Origin: Chara braunii
Taxonomy: Eukaryota; Streptophyta; Charophyceae; Charales; Characeae
DNA: 37,769 nucleotides
NCBI GenBank assembly: GCA_003427395.1
Contig: BFEA01000373.1
Location: forward strand, 211,467-249,235
Direction: 5' to 3'
Shown here one piece after another: positions 29,911 to 37,769 of this stretch (positions are counted from its first letter, which is position 1; each line of letters opens with the position of its first letter). The translations under genes and the position numbers were made by a program. Below the pieces are notes generated by a model. The model was not told the DNA's origin, did not search any database, and was given only the letters and a program-made list of their open reading frames with translations.

Positions 29911-31514
29911 TGTCGCCTGCGGTTGCCAAGTGAAACGTTGTAGACAGGCACATTCGACATTGCCGACAGATTCCAATGGTGCAGCTTTCCAGATGTCAAA
30001 AACTCAGTGGAGGATACATCCTCCTCACAGGAATACACATTCATTTGATCATTGTCTTTGTTAGTGAGGCCTTGGAAAAGCAGCTTGTCAATAGACACTG
30101 GGTAACGAACTCGCGAATCAGGCGGTCGTGGGGACCACCCTCGGAACGTGCCAATCAGTGAGTGGATGACCTCCGGACGAGCCTTTTCCACCTATGAGGG
30201 TGGTATTGTGTTAACATTATTACAGGGAAAGCGACTCGAGGTCGACATGCACGGTCCGAATTAGCAACGGGCATCAATAGTGCAGTATTCTCAAGACGTT
30301 TAAGACCCAGAGGAAGATATATCCTCCCCACAGGGATATACAGTCAATTGATCTTCTGTATCCGGTCGCGAGGCCTCGGAAAAGCCGCCTGTCAAGAGAT
30401 ACCGAAATCGGACTCGCGAATAAGTCTTTCATTAGGAACATCCTCGGGGTGTGATGAATAGCGCCTGCCCAGAGATAGGCTATAGATGGCAGCTCCCTAG
30501 AGATAGAATATAGATGGCGGTTGCCCAAAGACAGATCGAAGACGGCGGTTGCCGCAACATACGTTTTAGAGTGTCGTTCGCGTAGTTAATGTTCTGTTCG
30601 CGCACATGCAAGAAATCCCACGGTATAAGAAAACCGCGGTTTCTTTGCCTGCCATTGTGTTCATGGTATATGAGAGACGATATCGGGTTGGTGAGACAGT
30701 GACGGCGAACCCAGAAAGACACACAAAGTCGAGATTGCCAACCGAAGCCAACAACGCAGGTTTTCCAGACAGGTAGCCCGAAATCCCATGCGAGGATACA
30801 TCCTCCCTACATTAAAATGTATCGTTTTTCACATGTATAGGTTGTGTAGATTTTGATGCCCTTTTCAGGAACCAACGTGGGGAAGAGGTCGAGCAGAGTA
30901 GTGTGGCTGTTTTTCTGCCTGACACTGTGTTCACGGTATCAAAGAAACCGCTATCAGGTTGGTGAGACAGTGACAGCGAACCTAGAAAGACACGCAAAGT
31001 CTGAAGAATACCGACTGTGAATCGGATGTATCCGACCCACAACCTGGTAAAGCTTTCAAGACCCCCTCCGACGCTGCATCAAATTAGCAATAATGTACTA
31101 CCTCAAGACACCACGACTAATATGAGAACTACCCTCGCGAAGTGCTAAACAGTCGGTCGTTCAGCTAGCGCAGCACCGTTTACACCTATATGGGGAGTTG
31201 TTGAAAAGAGAGATGAACGAGCATGGTCCCTGACGTTGTGCAGTCTATCCTAGGAATACTTTGGATGCCCTGTTCAGGAACTGGCATTGGGAAAAGGTCG
31301 AAAAAAGCAGTGTGGTGTTTCTTTGCCTGCCATTATGTTCACGGTATCAGAGAATCGATATCAGGTTGGTGAGACAGTGACGGCGAACCTAGAAAGACAC
31401 GCGAAGTCGAGATTGCCCACCAAAGCCAACAACGCAGGTTTTCTAGACAGGTAGCCCTAAATCCCATGGGAGGATACATCCTCCCTACATGCATATGTCG
31501 CGTTTTTCACATGT

Positions 31515-31610
31515 GTAGGTAATTCAAATTTCGTCACTTTCGAGTACCCATGCGAGACGCCTTTAGGATTTTCCCTTGCGACCCATTAACTTCTGGGGCG
31601 GATCTATCCT
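31515..31610. repeat. direct repeat with 32246-32335
   Basis: AATTCAAATTTCGTCACTTTC, ATGCGAGACGCCTTT and CGACCCATTAACTTCT followed by GGGCGGATCTA are repeated about 731 bp downstream (32246-32335). The downstream copy ends inside the dyad box. Confidence 0.8.
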
Positions 31611-32010
31611 CCTCACATCGGAGACACATCTGCCGACAGGACCCGACAATGACCCGCGTTGTTGTTGTGAGGAAGATTAATCCTTCACACAATGCGGACA
31701 CTTTAACCCATAGATGGGAGCACGGCTACCGGAACTTGTCGGCGGATATGTGCCCGTTGTGTGGAGGATAGATCCGTCGTAGAGATCCCGAAACCGTGCT
31801 CGGATTCGGCTGCAGCAGGGTTCACATATTTGGGGCGGATCGACCCTCCTTAGAAACCCCCATACCTGTGGGACAAATCTATCCTCCTCACGACGCGACC
31901 ACCTATGAGGACATGACTCAACAAGGACACGGGTACCCATACTTGTGGGGCGGATCTATCCTCCTCACAAACCCCCATACCTCTGGGGGGGATCTATCCT
32001 CCTCACAGAG

Positions 32011-32348
32011 TGATCACTTTGTAGTACCCATAAGCACCGCCTTTTGGGGCTTCCTTAGGGGCCGATTCATTCTGCGTAGATTGACTGAACGCAGAATGCC
32101 TTGAACTTTCGGCGATCGTTTTTTTCACCTGATTTATCTATGCTTCACACAACGGGCACACATCCGCTGACAAGTTATGGAAGACGTGCTCCCCTCTCAC
32201 CGTATCCAAACATCCAATATTGTTTTGTTAAGTGGTGCTAGCTTAATTCAAATTTTGTCACTTTCTAGCCCTAATGCGAGACGCCTTTCGGGTCTTCCCT
32301 AGCGACCCATTAACTTCTTGGGCGGATCTAAATGCCACGTCGAAAAGG
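32011..32348. repeat. edge of the array, with hairpin and direct repeat
   Basis: Contains a perfect 9-bp hairpin (ATTCTGCGT at 32069-32077 and ACGCAGAAT at 32089-32097, 11-nt loop) and the second copy of the 31515 direct repeat at 32246-32335. No gene. Confidence 0.6.
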
Positions 32349-32663
32349 TCATGATTGGATGTAGTATGTGTGATGATTGGCAGGCAGGGAGGAGTTGCCA
32401 AGAGCTCCGCCGCCGTTAAAGTCTATGGCCTCCACACGTACTTTAAAGTGTGAGTCGTGTATTTCGAAGATGATTAGACGAGAGGGTACTTCAATGTCTT
32501 CGCCTTCGACAACACGCGTGAGAATCGTGCCATGATGTTGTCCTTCTAAGACGTCGTGCGTGATATGAGGCGATGGTGAATCGATAACAACAGAATCGAG
32601 GCCCCCAAAGCTAAGGTCAGCGATAAGGATGTCGTCGCAGTTGCGCAAAAAAAAAAAAGGCAA
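32349..32663 (-). CDS. short open frame, unrecognised, doubtful
   Basis: A 104-codon frame on the minus strand starting next to an A/T run. Non-repetitive composition with hydrophobic strands (IADLSFGGLDSVVIDS, RLIIFEIHDSHFKVRVEAI). I recognise no family, and no neighbour gives context. It could be a fragment of a decayed gene or chance. Confidence 0.2.
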   Translation of the reverse strand: MPFFFLRNCDDILIADLSFGGLDSVVIDSPSPHITHDVLEGQHHGTILTRVVEGEDIEVPSRLIIFEIHDSHFKVRVEAIDFNGGGALGNSSLPANHHTYYIQS

Positions 32664-33214
32664 AACTTCATGAGGTTCTGTATGGGGAAGGCGTGCGACA
32701 AGGCATCTTTGAAGCAGGTGTTCGACAACGAATACAGTAAGGATTTGAGTAATAAACTCTGGGGGTACATAAACCTAGTACTAACCTGTGCAGGTGGCGC
32801 CTTGATGCAGGTACCTCGAAGATGGAGTTGGAACTATGGCGCCACAGGTAAGTCTCGCTGGCCTCCGCCAACCATCTCTCCCAACTCTACTATCTACCAC
32901 CTACTAGCGCCCAGCGCTGAAGACTACTGCTAGCACTAAGCTACTCCCTGCAGCGCTCCTCCTGAGTGTTGCGCTGAATCCTGAAGACTACTCGTGCCTA
33001 TTGTCCAACTACCTCCCCGTGAAGTGCATGGGAACTTCCTATGTACTACCGGGTGCCTCCTGACTGCAGGCGAGGCAGTCCAGGAGGCTTCTCTTGCCAA
33101 TGCCGAAGGGAGGCAGGGGCTGCAGGGCTGCAGCTGCAGCTCCTGCTTGAGTTGTCGTGGGGAACAGGCTAAAGATAGCTTGTTCCGAAAACCCTGTTTT
33201 TGTGTCTGAGTCCT
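32664..33214. other. no firm gene; splice-like signals only
   Basis: TACTAAC at 32779-32785 followed by CTGTGCAG|G looks like a branch point and acceptor. CACAG|GTAAGT at about 32845-32853 looks like a donor, bracketing a ~57-bp segment whose ends are GTGGCGCC and GGCGCCAC. A transcript is possible but unsupported. Confidence 0.3.
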
Positions 33215-33395
33215 AGGGTCGGTCGAAACGATGAGGGCCTTAAAATGACCCTCCGTTTCAGGCTGAAAAGCCTCTAGGCCTGAAAGGCCCAGAAATAGGC
33301 TGAAAACGGAATTGGGCCTACAGGCCCTCGTTTTCAGTTTCAGGCTGAAACGACTAGGGCCTGTAAGCCCTATTTTCTAGGCTTTTAGGCTGAAA
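33215..33395. repeat. GGCCTGAAA/CGTTTCAG inverted and direct repeats
   Basis: Dense small repeats: GAAACGATGAGGGCCT at 33227 and GAAACGACTAGGGCCT at 33347, CGTTTCAGGCTGAAAAG, TAGGCCTGAAAGGCCCAG, GGGCCTACAGGCCC. It sits immediately before the LINE fragment. Confidence 0.7.
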
Positions 33396-34174
33396 GTGCG
33401 GGACGGGCCTTGTAGGGCCCGTGCGGCTACGCAGTATGCCACAGGAAATGTCTTTCCCCAAAAAAGGGCGACATTGGAACATTGCCTTCTTGATTGCCAG
33501 ATGGTAGCCCAACTGTGGAGATGGTGGGACTCAGCATGGCACCACCTAACAGACACACATATCCCGTGGGACCTAAAGACAATCTTGTTGGGGGAGATCT
33601 CACCAAGTGCACACCAATGGTCTCCATTTATGACCAATCTCTTCAATATCACTCGGCTGCCAATGCTCATGGCAGCTTCGCGTATGAGATGCGCGCACGA
33701 ATTCAAGCAACATACGTTTGTATTCATGGAGGCCAAGGCCTCAATAGTGCAGACCATAACTGTAAACACGCACGCAGCATGGAAGAACTCCAACTCATGA
33801 TGATCACAAAATCAGACCTCACCAAAAGGAATGATCTTTTGGAGAATTTTCGAGCCCTTTGGATAGATGCGGAACGGAAACTATGCGAATTGGACCAGAA
33901 TAATCAATTCAGATGGAAACCGTGGCTAACTGCTGAAGCACAATGGATTAGGCTCCCAATCCAAGACTTTACCATCCCCTTTCAAATACCTAACTTCACT
34001 CTACTTATGACTAAGAAAAACCTGAACCCTGATACTGGAGACATCCGACCTCCATTTACCTCCCCCCAACTTTCTCTCTCCCCCCCCCCAACCCCCCCTC
34101 TCTGCCGGCCAAGTGTGGAATCTCACTTAGGGGAAAAATGTTTTGCAATGTCAGGGTATTCGGAGGAACAACAA
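33396..34174 (+). pseudogene. LINE ORF2 C-terminal fragment (second family member)
   Basis: Frame 3 (33396-33800) reads ATLEHCLLDCQMVAQLWRWW, the zinc-binding end of plant-type LINE ORF2. It aligns with the corresponding part of the 12298-16819 element (ETIEHIFLQC then W-WD-W, LLG-P, N-F, R-L, RC-E). After a frameshift near 33795 it continues in frame 2 with TKRNDLLENFRALWIDAERK to TGA 34175. The RT itself is missing, so the copy is 5'-truncated, with the junction near the GGCCTGAAA repeats at about 33400. Diverged enough to be another subfamily. Confidence 0.7.
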
Positions 34175-34434
34175 TGAAACAATAAGAGGGGCATAAAGGA
34201 GTGGAGGCAGACCAAGGGTCTCGGGGTATAGAGGCTTTTAGGGCTTAAGATTTCGAGGTTGGAGCGACTAATGGGAGGGAAAGTTCCATGGATTGTCCAC
34301 TGCATATGGAAACGTTGAGTCCATTGTTGAGAATCAGGAATAGATAAAGTGGGTGGAAGGAGGGAAGTAGAAGATCTTAAACTGAAGGTGGGGCCTGCTG
34401 CTGCCCGTACCCGATAAACACTGAGGAAAGTCAG
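34175..34434 (+). other. 3' flank of the LINE fragment
   Basis: Purine-rich, mixed sequence after the frame ends. No A-tail or signal recognised. Confidence 0.4.
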
Positions 34435-34900
34435 GATACAAATCTACTACAGATCCAAAATTGATTCAAAATAGATTACTACTCTCACTACTCTCACCAC
34501 TCACTTAATACATTCACAATCACACTTCACACCATACACATCATATTCATAATAATCATCATTGATTCATTGACATCATATACATCACATACATCATACT
34601 TCATCATATTACATCATGCTACACAACTATGAAACATAAGCGCCATAGTATAATCACTGTCACACACTGTCACAGACTTAGTACACACTATAGACAGAGC
34701 CCTCTTACAGCATTGACTCACGTACTACAGATCATATAGATCATACAGAAGACAGCGTTACAAACAGTGTCACACAAACACACAAATACACAAATACACA
34801 AACACACAAAATACACAAATACACAATAATGACATAATAATGTTAATAATGATAATAATGATAGTACAATGATACCTTAATGAGATATGTGGCTGAGTAT
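34435..34900. repeat. A/C- and CAT/AAT-rich low-complexity DNA
   Basis: Runs of CATCATA, ACACAAATACACAAA and AATAATGATAATA-like units. Non-coding. Confidence 0.8.
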
Positions 34901-34927
34901 GCTAGGATGAGCCTTAGATGGTAACAT

Positions 34928-35092
34928 ACATCATGGGTTTTGGGAGGGTGGGAATAAGGGGTGGCGGAAGCCACCCCACATCAGTTTCATACTTACACAA
35001 TTCACCTCATATGGTCACTGCACTGCACAAAACATTATGGGTTTTTGGGAGGGAGGGGACAAGGGGTGGTAAAGCCACCCCACATCAGCTCC
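34928..35092. repeat. duplicated ~60-bp block with strong hairpin
   Basis: Two direct copies (34930-34990 and 35030-35092) share ATGGGTTTT-GGGAGGG, AAGGGGTGG, GCCACCCCACATCAG. Each folds a hairpin: GGGGTGGC-GGAA-GCCACCCC at 34958-34977 (8-bp stem, GNRA-type loop) and GGGGTGGT-AAA-GCCACCCC at 35063-35081. Confidence 0.8.
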
Positions 35093-35144
35093 ACAGTAAG
35101 GACACCACTTTTCTTCCTTCTGACATATATATATATGGATTTTC

Positions 35145-35145
35145 N
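35145..35145. other. single ambiguous base
   Basis: One N after a TATATATA run. A sequence or assembly uncertainty. Confidence 0.95.
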
Positions 35146-35368
35146 ATTCCAATCCGGTTGGTTGGTTCGGCCGAGCATATGGTCGCTTTATCTGGATGAT
35201 ACTATACATAATACCATGATCGACTGTGTCGAAGAATTGTGCCCTTGGCCTTGGGCTGTGTGTGCACTTGCTTGGGTCTAGACGAGAGGTTTAAGGGTTT
35301 ATCTTTACTGTTACTACTACAATCACAAGTCCATTCATACACACAACCGCAATGCATAACGGGACTAG

Positions 35369-37213
35369 GGAACAGTTTCAAAAAAAATTGGAATTAAAAT
35401 TCGGAGAAGGGTGGTAGTGGAAGTTACGTTTAATAATAGGGAGTCAAAGAAGAAGGTACGAGAACTGGCGAAAGACAGGATTAGGGAACAATTTCCAGAA
35501 TGTGTGAGCAGGATCATTTGCAGGCGCTTGAGGACGGTTTGGAGGAAGAATCGGACCGTGGGCCAAACTCTGTAAAACCATAGGACTGCAGCGCAGAATA
35601 TAGTAGGTGTATGCCCTTGCGCAGACTCGGATCTTCCCATGATGGAAGGACATGTGACCTGCAAACTCAGTTCGGTTACTAACGTCCCGGTGAGCTTGAT
35701 TAACGCCAAGGACTCATTTAGGAGAGAAGGAGTTGAGTTAGTGAAGGAGGTAACAAGGGAAATTAACGATTCGTTTCTGAGATATGGGATGACGAAATGG
35801 GTGACACCGAGGGAAGTGGAGAAAGTGTTGATCGACCAGGAAGAGGAGGGAAAGGAAGGATCAACCTCAGGATGTGTTGAACTGTGGAAGAAACTGTTAA
35901 TAAACTATGTAAGAGTTCCCCTCGATAAGAACTCGGCGGAGACACTGATTATGTGTCCAGAAAGGTATGCCGAAGGTATGAAGGATCTTTTTTGGGGAAG
36001 GGACAGTTTTGAACCAGTCAGTGAGAAGGAAAGTCAGGTGTTGGAGAAGTGCAGGAGGGCGTACAAAGAACAGGGCTTCGAGAGTCTGGGAAATGAGACG
36101 GGAAGAGAAGGCTAGGCAATGCATATGTGGTGCCTAAAAATAAAGATTACAGGAAATTTCGTCTGATCACACCCTCGTTCTCGGAGCCCTCAAAGCAGGC
36201 CGGCAGAAGGGTAGCAAGAGCGCTGAACGCGATGCTGTGGCTGCTTGCATCGTCAAGCCACTTTAATCTAAGGTCAGTCGGGGATTTGAAGGGGAGGGTT
36301 GGAAAAATTACGAAGTGGGCGCAGGCGAAGGGGAAGGGAGGATGCATGAAAGGGTTGGCATTCGATATCAAGGAAATGTTTAATGAACTGCCGCATGCGT
36401 CGATCCATCCAACTAGCAGTCGAATGGCTCGGAGAAGCAATGAGGAGGAAGGGAAGAAAGGGAGTCTTCGTGAAAAGGAGAGGGAAATGGGTTTCGTTTG
36501 CAAAGCAAGTAGGGAATGATTGGTTGTTTGTAAGTATTGAACAGGTGAGGCTTTTTGTGAAGTACGAGCTAGAGCATACGTACCTGATTGCAGCAGAAAG
36601 GGTACTGAAGCAGGTGTTGGGGGTACCTATGGGGAAATCAAGCAGCCCTCCACTGGCCAGCATGCTATGTGTATATAATGAGGCCTATTTTTTGGGGTCA
36701 CTTGGCAGGGATAGGAATCTAGTGCAGGGCATTCGGTTGGATCCAAAAGGGCGGGGATGATCATAAAAAGACTGGAGTCGATCTACGATAAAAATCTGGA
36801 ATTGAAGAGGACTGACGAGGGGGAAGGGATTTGGGTTTTTCTGGGATGTGAGCTGAGAATTTGCAAGAACCCGAACAGGATCGAGATTAGATACAAAGGA
36901 AAGAATGAGGACAATCTCTGGTCGAACGAGTTTTCATATCGGTCCATGCAAGGGCGTACTCTCATAAGAAACAGAAAAAGGCTGTGGTAAACAACACACT
37001 AGCGAGGATTCGATCCTGCACCTCGACAGTTGAGTTGGTGGAACTACCACTACTGTCGCTGCACCGAGAACTGAGGCTTCTGGATTAACTGGAAACTTTC
37101 TTGCCCGAGGTTTTGGGAAGGTTCGTGGGCAGAAAGGCCCCAGAGTGGGAGAGGTATCGGAACTGGGGCGAAAATGGAACGGGACTGGTCAGTACCTGGA
37201 AGGCAAGTAACAG
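35369..37213 (+). pseudogene. reverse transcriptase, probably Penelope-like, broken
   Basis: A different RT type from the LINE. Frame 2 (35369-36100) reads RRRVVVEVTFNNRESKKK, a TAA at 35573, then CPCADSDLPMMEGHVTCKL and a helical N-terminal region. A shift near 36100 leads to frame 1 with VPKNKDYRKFRLITPSF and motif A FDIKEMFNELPH. A shift near 36408 leads to frame 2 with VSIEQVRLF and motif B VLGVPMGKSSSPPLASMLC. After another shift near 36757 come YDKNLELKR and FLGCELRI (motif D/E area), and a last frame with NNTLARIRSCTS up to 37213. The catalytic YxDD motif between GIRL and YDKNLELK is absent, apparently deleted. The Penelope-like assignment rests on motif B style and the nearby hammerhead candidate. 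No GIY-YIG endonuclease seen. Confidence 0.65.
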
Positions 37214-37273
37214 TTGAGGTACCTGGGACACAGCTAGGATTAGCAAGCGTCGGCAATCGCTTATAGTGATTGA

Positions 37274-37363
37274 CCGACGTCATTCTACCAACGAGGGCCT
37301 ACCCCCTGACGAAGCCGGTTCTGGCGCCGGCGGAAACGCATAGGGGTCGTGCCAGAACGTCGG
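37274..37363 (+). ncRNA. hammerhead ribozyme candidate (type I)
   Basis: Core CTGACGA at 37306-37312 and GAAA at 37333-37336. Stem II is GCCGG (37314-37318) with CCGGC (37327-37331). Stem I has three helices: ACCCC (37301-37305) with GGGGT (37343-37347), GGC (37296-37298) with GCC (37351-37353), and CCGACGT (37274-37280) with ACGTCGG (37357-37363). The cleavage triplet is ATA (37340-37342). Weak points: stem III is a single A-T pair with a CGCA loop, and the first stem II pair is A-G. Short-stem III hammerheads are known from Penelope-like elements, and this one lies about 60 bp after the RT relic, where such an element's terminal repeat would be. Confidence 0.6.
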
Positions 37364-37496
37364 CAACATCGGTGTGTGAGAGCGGAACGCCTTTCTGACG
37401 GCTATGGTGTGGGGAGGGATGATGGCGACGATTGTGTATGCTTAATTTTTTCTATCTTATATGATTCTAGCCCCTAATTGGGATTCTGGCTTTTGA
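37364..37496 (+). other. spacer after ribozyme candidate
   Basis: Mixed then AT-rich sequence; the 3' boundary of the retroelement is not visible. Confidence 0.4.
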
Positions 37497-37578
37497 CTAT
37501 CTGTGTCATTCGCATTTTTCTATGGAATGCTCTTGATGCTTCTGTGTCATTCGCATTTTTATGGAATGCTCTTGACGC
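37497..37578. repeat. ~41-bp tandem duplication
   Basis: CTGTGTCATTCGCATTTTT, TATGGAATGCTCTTGA and GCT occur twice in succession. Confidence 0.9.
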
Positions 37579-37631
37579 TGACGTGTTCTTGGCCATGGCG
37601 ACCTTTATCTCGCCCTCTTATACCACCATAA

Positions 37632-37769
37632 CGGGACGCTGGACCCGCTTTCCAGAAGGTGCTGCTCGCCACCAATAGATGGAGCCTCCCCGATAGTGCT
37701 AGTGGTGCCGGCTCGTACCAGCATCCCTAGCTTCTGTTCGGGTTGTTTCACAAAAAAAAAAAAAAAAAA
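37632..37769 (+). mobile_element. SINE-like family copy, head to A-tail
   Basis: Head GGGACGCTGGACCCG with hairpin GCTGGA/TCCAGA, then GGTGCTGCTCGCCACCAATA and GATGGAGCC, AGTGCTAGTGGTGCCGGCTC, GTACCAGCATCCC, TTCGGGTTGTTT, and an A-tail that runs to the window end. It is the cleanest copy without the MITE and defines the element's plan at about 120 bp plus tail. No clear tRNA-type A or B box is seen. Confidence 0.75.

Larger units (their letters stand above)
24840..32010. repeat. complex satellite-like array with dyad boxes
   Basis: About 7 kb built from diverged units with landmarks in a fixed order: CAGGCATAGGGTGCACTGCG (25047, 25379, 25753, 26435, 26751), TTCACGGTAT, TGTCGGCATTGCCAACCGAC, GGTTTTCCAGAC, GGAGGATACATCCTCCCCAC, GATCATTGGCATCCGGTCGC, then a second GGAGGATACATCCTCC and GTAGGGAGCGGTTGTAAAG. 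Spacing of the first landmark is about 316-374 bp or twice that. From 31.5 kb the units become shorter and read ACCCCCATACCTGTGGGGCG plus GATCTATCCTCCTCACA. Open frames on both strands are a by-product of the repeats. No protein is supported. Confidence 0.85.

Noticed and set aside
28077-29953. 146-codon repeat proteins on the minus strand
   Set aside because: The 28-bp unit is not a multiple of three and indels between units change the frame; the open frames are a by-product of the minisatellite.
24645-32000. CRISPR-like array
   Set aside because: Boxes are palindromic and regularly placed, but the spacers are themselves repeated and the DNA is eukaryotic; there are no cas genes.
34458-34830. 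Possible organellar DNA insert
   Set aside because: AT-rich and CAT/ACA-rich, but simple-sequence in character, with no organellar gene recognised.
37008-37030. tRNA T-arm-like GGATTCGATCC
   Set aside because: No matching acceptor, D or anticodon arms; it lies within the RT relic's coding frame.

Overview
The window looks like repeat-dense nuclear DNA from a eukaryote with a large genome, probably a green lineage organism (streptophyte alga, early-diverging land plant or other green alga). The basis is a plant-style LINE (ORF1 with a CCHC zinc knuckle; ORF2 with APE endonuclease, RT and a C-terminal zinc-binding segment), A-tailed short elements with target duplications, many foldback elements, long homopolymer runs and assembly gaps. 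I cannot name the species. No intact host gene, tRNA, rRNA or CRISPR array was found. Nearly every coding stretch is a mobile-element relic.

Layout. 1-6.9 kb is a nest of small elements: a truncated minus-strand LINE RT fragment (1.36-2.4 kb) with two A-tailed insertions inside it, several copies of an A-tailed SINE-like family, two 105/106-bp TA-flanked palindromes, a 344-bp foldback element, a GGTCCCACTAGC-type inverted-repeat family and a GC-rich minisatellite. 6.9-9.1 kb is GC-rich and then extremely C-rich DNA in tandem units of about 240-300 bp, placed like a LINE 5' UTR. 9.1-16.8 kb is a long plus-strand LINE with recognisable ORF1 and ORF2, broken by in-frame stops (all TGA or TAG where I can follow the frame) and by frameshifts, several in C runs. 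16.8-17.7 kb is its 3' flank with a cluster of SINE heads.

17.7-24.4 kb is an AT-rich island containing an assembly gap. On its minus strand lie a transposase-like gene about 1,000 codons long (family I know as DUF7869) and two small proteins that are paralogues of each other. The transposase frame carries ten in-frame TAA/TAG codons but one TGA, and both small ORFs end in TGA. This is either C-to-T decay or a genetic code in which TAA/TAG encode Gln.

24.6-32.0 kb is a complex satellite-like array. It has about two dozen copies of a dyad-symmetric box (core GGAT-NN-ATCC) whose flanking arms covary, a second covarying dyad about 55-65 bp before many of them, and two 1.5-kb duplicated segments each holding about 35 copies of a 28-bp minisatellite.

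32.0-37.8 kb holds minor repeats, the C-terminal end of a second related LINE, low-complexity DNA, a duplicated hairpin, and a broken reverse transcriptase of a different, probably Penelope-like, type. Just downstream of that RT lies a strong hammerhead-ribozyme candidate. The window ends in another SINE copy.

Most interesting: the hammerhead candidate, the covarying dyad array, the stop-codon pattern of the transposase gene, and the covarying hairpin of the SINE family.
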